From Pediococcus stilesii (GTDB lineage: Bacteria > Bacillota > Bacilli > Lactobacillales > Lactobacillaceae): a DNA stretch of 64,000 nt. The translations under genes were made by a program, and so were the position numbers. Of the stretch, positions 61,742 through 64,000 are shown piece after piece; position 1 is the stretch's first letter, and the number at the start of each line of letters is the position of its first letter. The DNA is taken from assembly GCF_001437075.1 (NCBI RefSeq), contig NZ_JQBX01000010.1, forward strand, positions 16,210 to 80,209, in the 5' to 3' direction. A model generated the notes under the pieces. It did no database searches. It was not told the origin of the DNA and saw only the letters and a list, made by a program, of their open reading frames with translations.

Positions 61742-62137
61742 TTATGATTTTGCCAATTCCTTTTTTAACGCTTCTGTCAAAACCGCGCTAAAGTTAATCC
61801 CCTTCTCCTCGGCCGCCTTGGCTAAATCAGCCGGTATACGCGTATTTTTTTTAACTGAAACTTCTTTAACATCATTTTTAATGACATCTAAATCTGTCGC
61901 AATTGTAGTAACTAATTTATCTGGGTTAGCCTTTTCAATAGTTTTCTGGTCAGTCACCTTTGGTAATTCTTCGCGATCATAGAGCATTAGTCCCAATGCT
62001 TCTTGAGCGTTTTGGATAGCTTCAGTAAAACTATTGCCATCGGTCACAACACCCGCAACATCTGGAAAAGTAACAGTATATTCGCCTTTGTTATTCAGCG
62101 AATCATCGAAAACTGCCGTATAACTTACTAGTCTCAT
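61742..62137 (-). CDS. hicB: HicB-family antitoxin
   Basis: A 131-residue antitoxin. The partial RNase H-like HicB domain (YTAVFDDSLNNKGEYTVTFP, then NAQEALGLML) is followed by a C-terminal ribbon-helix-helix-like part (VSVKKNTRIPADLAKAAEEK, FSAVLTEALKKEL) that binds DNA. It blocks HicA and represses the operon. GGAGGAAATGAA precedes the ATG. Confidence 0.92.
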   Translation of the reverse strand: MRLVSYTAVFDDSLNNKGEYTVTFPDVAGVVTDGNSFTEAIQNAQEALGLMLYDREELPKVTDQKTIEKANPDKLVTTIATDLDVIKNDVKEVSVKKNTRIPADLAKAAEEKGINFSAVLTEALKKELAKS

Positions 62138-62179
62138 TTCATTTCCTCCGTATAGAATTATTAATTAATAAACATGAAC

Positions 62180-62374
62180 TTACTTTAGCCCCGCCTGTCG
62201 TCTTATCGAAGCCACTGTACCTTGTTTCATCGTATCTCCAGGTCTTGAGTAATTGATAGTTACATAGTGTTCCTTATCGTCTTTTAATCTATGATGATCT
62301 CCAATGATTCTAGTCTCGTAAAAACCGGCTTCCTTAAGCTCTTCCAATATTTGTTTAGCCTTTATCTCGCTCAA
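62180..62374 (-). CDS. hicA: HicA-family mRNA interferase toxin
   Basis: A 64-residue double-stranded-RNA-binding-fold toxin. KAKQILEELKEAGFYETRI precedes the catalytic His in GDHHRLKD (His27/28), and the C-terminus GTVASIRRQAGLK is typical. It cleaves mRNA in ribosome-independent fashion unless bound by HicB. Start TTG 62374 behind GGGG. Toxin-first order is usual. Confidence 0.92.
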   Translation of the reverse strand: MSEIKAKQILEELKEAGFYETRIIGDHHRLKDDKEHYVTINYSRPGDTMKQGTVASIRRQAGLK

Positions 62375-62398
62375 TGAGTGAACCCCACTTCCATTTTG

Positions 62399-62427
62399 AT
62401 TGTACGCCCTTATACGCCCAAAATCAA
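62399..62427 (-). promoter_or_regulatory. hicAB promoter with direct repeat
   Basis: Minus-strand TTGATT, 17-bp spacer and TACAAT. The spacer region carries two GGGCGTA copies (plus-strand TACGCCC at 62403-62409 and 62413-62419) one helical turn apart, a likely HicB binding site. Confidence 0.6.
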
Positions 62428-62500
62428 TTTATAGGTTATGTACAAAAGAGTGCTATTAACTAAATTCGCAATTAACTTTATCTTTGTTTATAAAATCAAC

Positions 62501-62534
62501 AAAAAAGCCAACCGTCATAATCACGATTGGCCTT
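62501..62534. terminator. Terminator after pyrF
   Basis: AAGCCAA-CGT/ACG-TTGGCCTT stem with the T-run on the minus strand, 42 bp past pyrF. Confidence 0.85.
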
Positions 62535-62575
62535 CAGCACATTCATGTGTTGAATTTAATGTCATTTTTAAATTT

Positions 62576-63292
62576 TTACTTCGACAAAAAATCACTTAAA
62601 ATCGTCTGATAAGCCACCACAGGATCTTCAGCTAATGTAATCGGACGGCCAACCACAATTGCTGAACTGCCGGCAACAGCGGCTTCTGCTGGCGTCATCG
62701 TTCTTTTTTGATCGCCTTTTTCGGCACCAGCGGGCCGGATTCCTGGAGTAACAAATAGAAAATCTTCGGGAAGTTTGGCCTTCAAATATTCAACTTCATT
62801 TGGTGAACAGATTACACCATCTCCACCAAATTGACTGGTTAACTCAGCCAGTTTCAAAACCTGTTCTGACATTGACAGACCCACGTTTTGTTCCTCATGC
62901 AGTTGCGTCTCTGATATCGAAGTCAGTTCGGTAACCGCCAGTAACTTAGGTGTCTGGTATCCGGCTTCTTTTGCCCCCGCGGTTAATCCCCGTTTGGCAG
63001 CTCGAATCATTTCCGATCCGCCTAAAGCGTGAATGGTTGTATACTGAACTCCCATTCGACCTAATTGCACCATGGCCTTTTCGACCGTATTAGGAATATC
63101 ATTTAATTTCAAATCCAAGAAAATATCATGGCCTTTTTCGTGGATATCTCGAACAATATCGGGCCCCAAGCCGTAGAATAGTTCCATCCCAATTTTCAAA
63201 GTTAATTTTACGTGGGCAGGGAACTGATCTAAAAAGTGTTTAAGCTCCCCTTGATTTTTAAAATCTAATGCAATCATAACTGGTTTTTCCAT
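62576..63292 (-). CDS. pyrF: Orotidine 5'-phosphate decarboxylase
   Basis: A 238-residue OMP decarboxylase, the last step of UMP synthesis. The catalytic D-x-K-x-x-D is in FLDLKLNDIPNTV; the phosphate site is GIRPAGAEKGDQKR and GRPIT. The ATG at 63292 is preferred to 63304 because GGAG lies 6 nt before it. It stands alone, away from other pyr genes, and its leader has the parts of a PyrR attenuator, which would tie it to the uridine nucleotide level. Confidence 0.96.
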   Translation of the reverse strand: MEKPVMIALDFKNQGELKHFLDQFPAHVKLTLKIGMELFYGLGPDIVRDIHEKGHDIFLDLKLNDIPNTVEKAMVQLGRMGVQYTTIHALGGSEMIRAAKRGLTAGAKEAGYQTPKLLAVTELTSISETQLHEEQNVGLSMSEQVLKLAELTSQFGGDGVICSPNEVEYLKAKLPEDFLFVTPGIRPAGAEKGDQKRTMTPAEAAVAGSSAIVVGRPITLAEDPVVAYQTILSDFLSK

Positions 63293-63324
63293 TGAAAGCT
63301 CCATTCTGAATCGCCCTTGAATTT

Positions 63325-63367
63325 AAAAATACCGCAAAAGTATGCTAATTAAGCTCCCTTTGCGGTA
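63325..63367 (-). terminator. Attenuator terminator in the pyrF leader
   Basis: Perfect 9-bp stem TACCGCAAA/TTTGCGGTA followed on the minus strand by TTTTT, ending 33 bp before the pyrF start. GCTAAT (63374-63379) and ATTAGC (63344-63349) form a competing antiterminator that would disrupt it. Confidence 0.75.
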
Positions 63368-63381
63368 GTATTCATTAGCTT

Positions 63382-63401
63382 ATTGATTTCTCTGAATCAA
63401 T
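63382..63401 (-). promoter_or_regulatory. PyrR-binding hairpin
   Basis: Minus-strand ATTGATT-CAGAGA-AATCAAT: a perfect 7-bp stem with the hexaloop CAGAGA, matching CNGNGA of PyrR binding loops. It lies between the promoter and the antiterminator, the normal order. Confidence 0.72.
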
Positions 63402-63428
63402 TTAAAGCGACTCGATTTATTTCATTCA

Positions 63429-63457
63429 ATGCTACGTGCTTTCAATTTCATTGTCAA
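63429..63457 (-). promoter_or_regulatory. pyrF promoter
   Basis: Minus-strand TTGACA (63452-63457), 17-bp spacer and TAGCAT (63429-63434). Transcription would start near 63422, upstream of the PyrR hairpin. Confidence 0.7.
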
Positions 63458-63565
63458 GGTGTAGATGGTAAAATGTGGGTGTACGATAAGTCGACTTCGT
63501 TCTAAGAGTACATTTAGATCAACCGATGTCTTCGTCAATTCAAATCACCAATTTAGGAGCTTAAA

Positions 63566-63976
63566 ATGATTAAACCAATTATTCGTGATCAACAATTTTT
63601 AAAAATAAAATCGAAGCCGGCTACCAAGTCAGATTTCGCCACCATTACTGATCTGATGGATACTTTAAGGGCAAACTCCGATCGGGGCGTGGGGATGGCC
63701 GCCAACATGATCGGCGTCAGCAAACGCGTCATCGCCGTTGAGATGGGCATTATGACAATTGCCATGATTAATCCGACGATTACGAAAAAAACTGGTCCAT
63801 ATGAAGCAATGGAAGGTTGTCTCTCCCTTCCCGGCGAACGAAAAGCAACCCGCTATAAAGATATCGAAGTCCGCTATTTAGACCATAACTTCAAGCAACA
63901 AACCCAACATTTTTCAGGATGGTTCGCCCAAATCATTCAGCACGAAGTCGATCATTGTGATGGGATATTGATATGA
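63566..63976 (+). CDS. Peptide deformylase-like protein, motif 1 altered
   Basis: A 136-residue deformylase-fold protein. Motif 2 EGCLSLPG (metal Cys85) and motif 3 QHEVDH (His126, Glu127, His130) are intact. Motif 1 is GVGMAANMIG, with Met48 where the family has the Gln of GxGxAAxQ that steadies the reaction. It is shorter than standard Def. It may be a divergent or specialised second deformylase. TAGGAG precedes the ATG. A palindromic repeat begins immediately after its stop. Confidence 0.85.
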   Translation: MIKPIIRDQQFLKIKSKPATKSDFATITDLMDTLRANSDRGVGMAANMIGVSKRVIAVEMGIMTIAMINPTITKKTGPYEAMEGCLSLPGERKATRYKDIEVRYLDHNFKQQTQHFSGWFAQIIQHEVDHCDGILI

Positions 63977-64000
63977 GGATACGGAGAAAGGCGGTTAAGA
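63977..64000 (+). repeat. Palindromic repeat, copy F, cut by window end
   Basis: GGATACGGAGAAAG followed by GCGGTTAAGA matches the left boundary of copies D and E (GGATAYG-AGAAAGG). It starts at the base after the deformylase stop; the rest is outside the window. Confidence 0.7.

Overview
The window is a piece of chromosome from a low-GC lactic acid bacterium of the family Lactobacillaceae; the genus cannot be fixed from the sequence. The evidence is the gene set: pyruvate oxidase, maltose phosphorylase with beta-phosphoglucomutase, LuxS, PepT, CopY/CopB, an Asp23/AmaP alkaline-shock cluster, a PTS-linked DhaKLM dihydroxyacetone kinase, BirA/BioY, strong purine-rich Shine-Dalgarno sites, cre (CcpA) boxes and compact U-tailed terminators. 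Most genes lie on the minus strand; plus-strand genes are isolated or in short runs. No rRNA, tRNA, CRISPR array, prophage or intact IS element was seen.

Layout. 0-1 kb: the 5' end of pyruvate oxidase, divergent from a small flavin split-barrel protein, with two TACT-N7-AGTR boxes between them. 1-6.2 kb: MFS exporter, bioY-birA behind a BirA operator, luxS, and a BCCT transporter with no proper start codon. 6.3-6.9 kb: an array of palindromic repeats. 6.9-11.2 kb: acetyltransferase, an NADH oxidase pseudogene, an EAL-domain protein, Hsp20, Ndk. 11.3-19.7 kb: copper operon copY-copB with two cop boxes, EamA transporter, MarR regulator, PTS EIIC plus hydrolase, ABC-F protein. 19.8-29.1 kb: amino-acid permease, purine permease, guanine deaminase, MacB-type ABC transporter, P2-type ATPase. 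29.1-29.8 kb: a structured region with a possible hydrophobic peptide.

29.8-41.8 kb is a complete maltose/maltodextrin regulon: LacI-type regulator, two GH13 enzymes, an ABC importer (binding protein, two permeases, DUF624 protein, MsmK-type ATPase), maltose phosphorylase and beta-phosphoglucomutase. A LacI-type operator and a perfect cre box lie before the importer operon. 41.9-45.3 kb is an OpuC-type osmolyte importer. 45.5-49.6 kb holds pepT, a Gfo/Idh oxidoreductase, small membrane proteins and a Nudix hydrolase.

49.6-56.2 kb is a glycerol/dihydroxyacetone regulon (dhaM, dhaL, dhaK, an iron alcohol dehydrogenase, the TetR-type regulator dhaS, its DhaK-like partner dhaQ, and glycerol dehydrogenase). 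Three promoters carry the same 22-bp operator next to a cre-like box. 56.3-58.2 kb: a flavin reductase, two small genes and a small alarmone synthetase. 58.3-60.7 kb: the Asp23/AmaP envelope-stress operon, including a 42-codon gene. 60.8-64 kb: a frameshifted HAD phosphatase, hicA-hicB, an isolated pyrF behind a PyrR-type attenuator, and a peptide-deformylase-like protein.

Four genes look damaged: a small membrane protein with an in-frame amber codon, the NADH oxidase, the HAD phosphatase and possibly the BCCT transporter. I did not find a clearly new multi-gene system. The less ordinary items are the palindromic repeat family that abuts gene 3' ends, the PyrR-type attenuator on a solitary pyrF, the repeated DhaS-operator/cre promoter module, and the 29-kb peptide locus.
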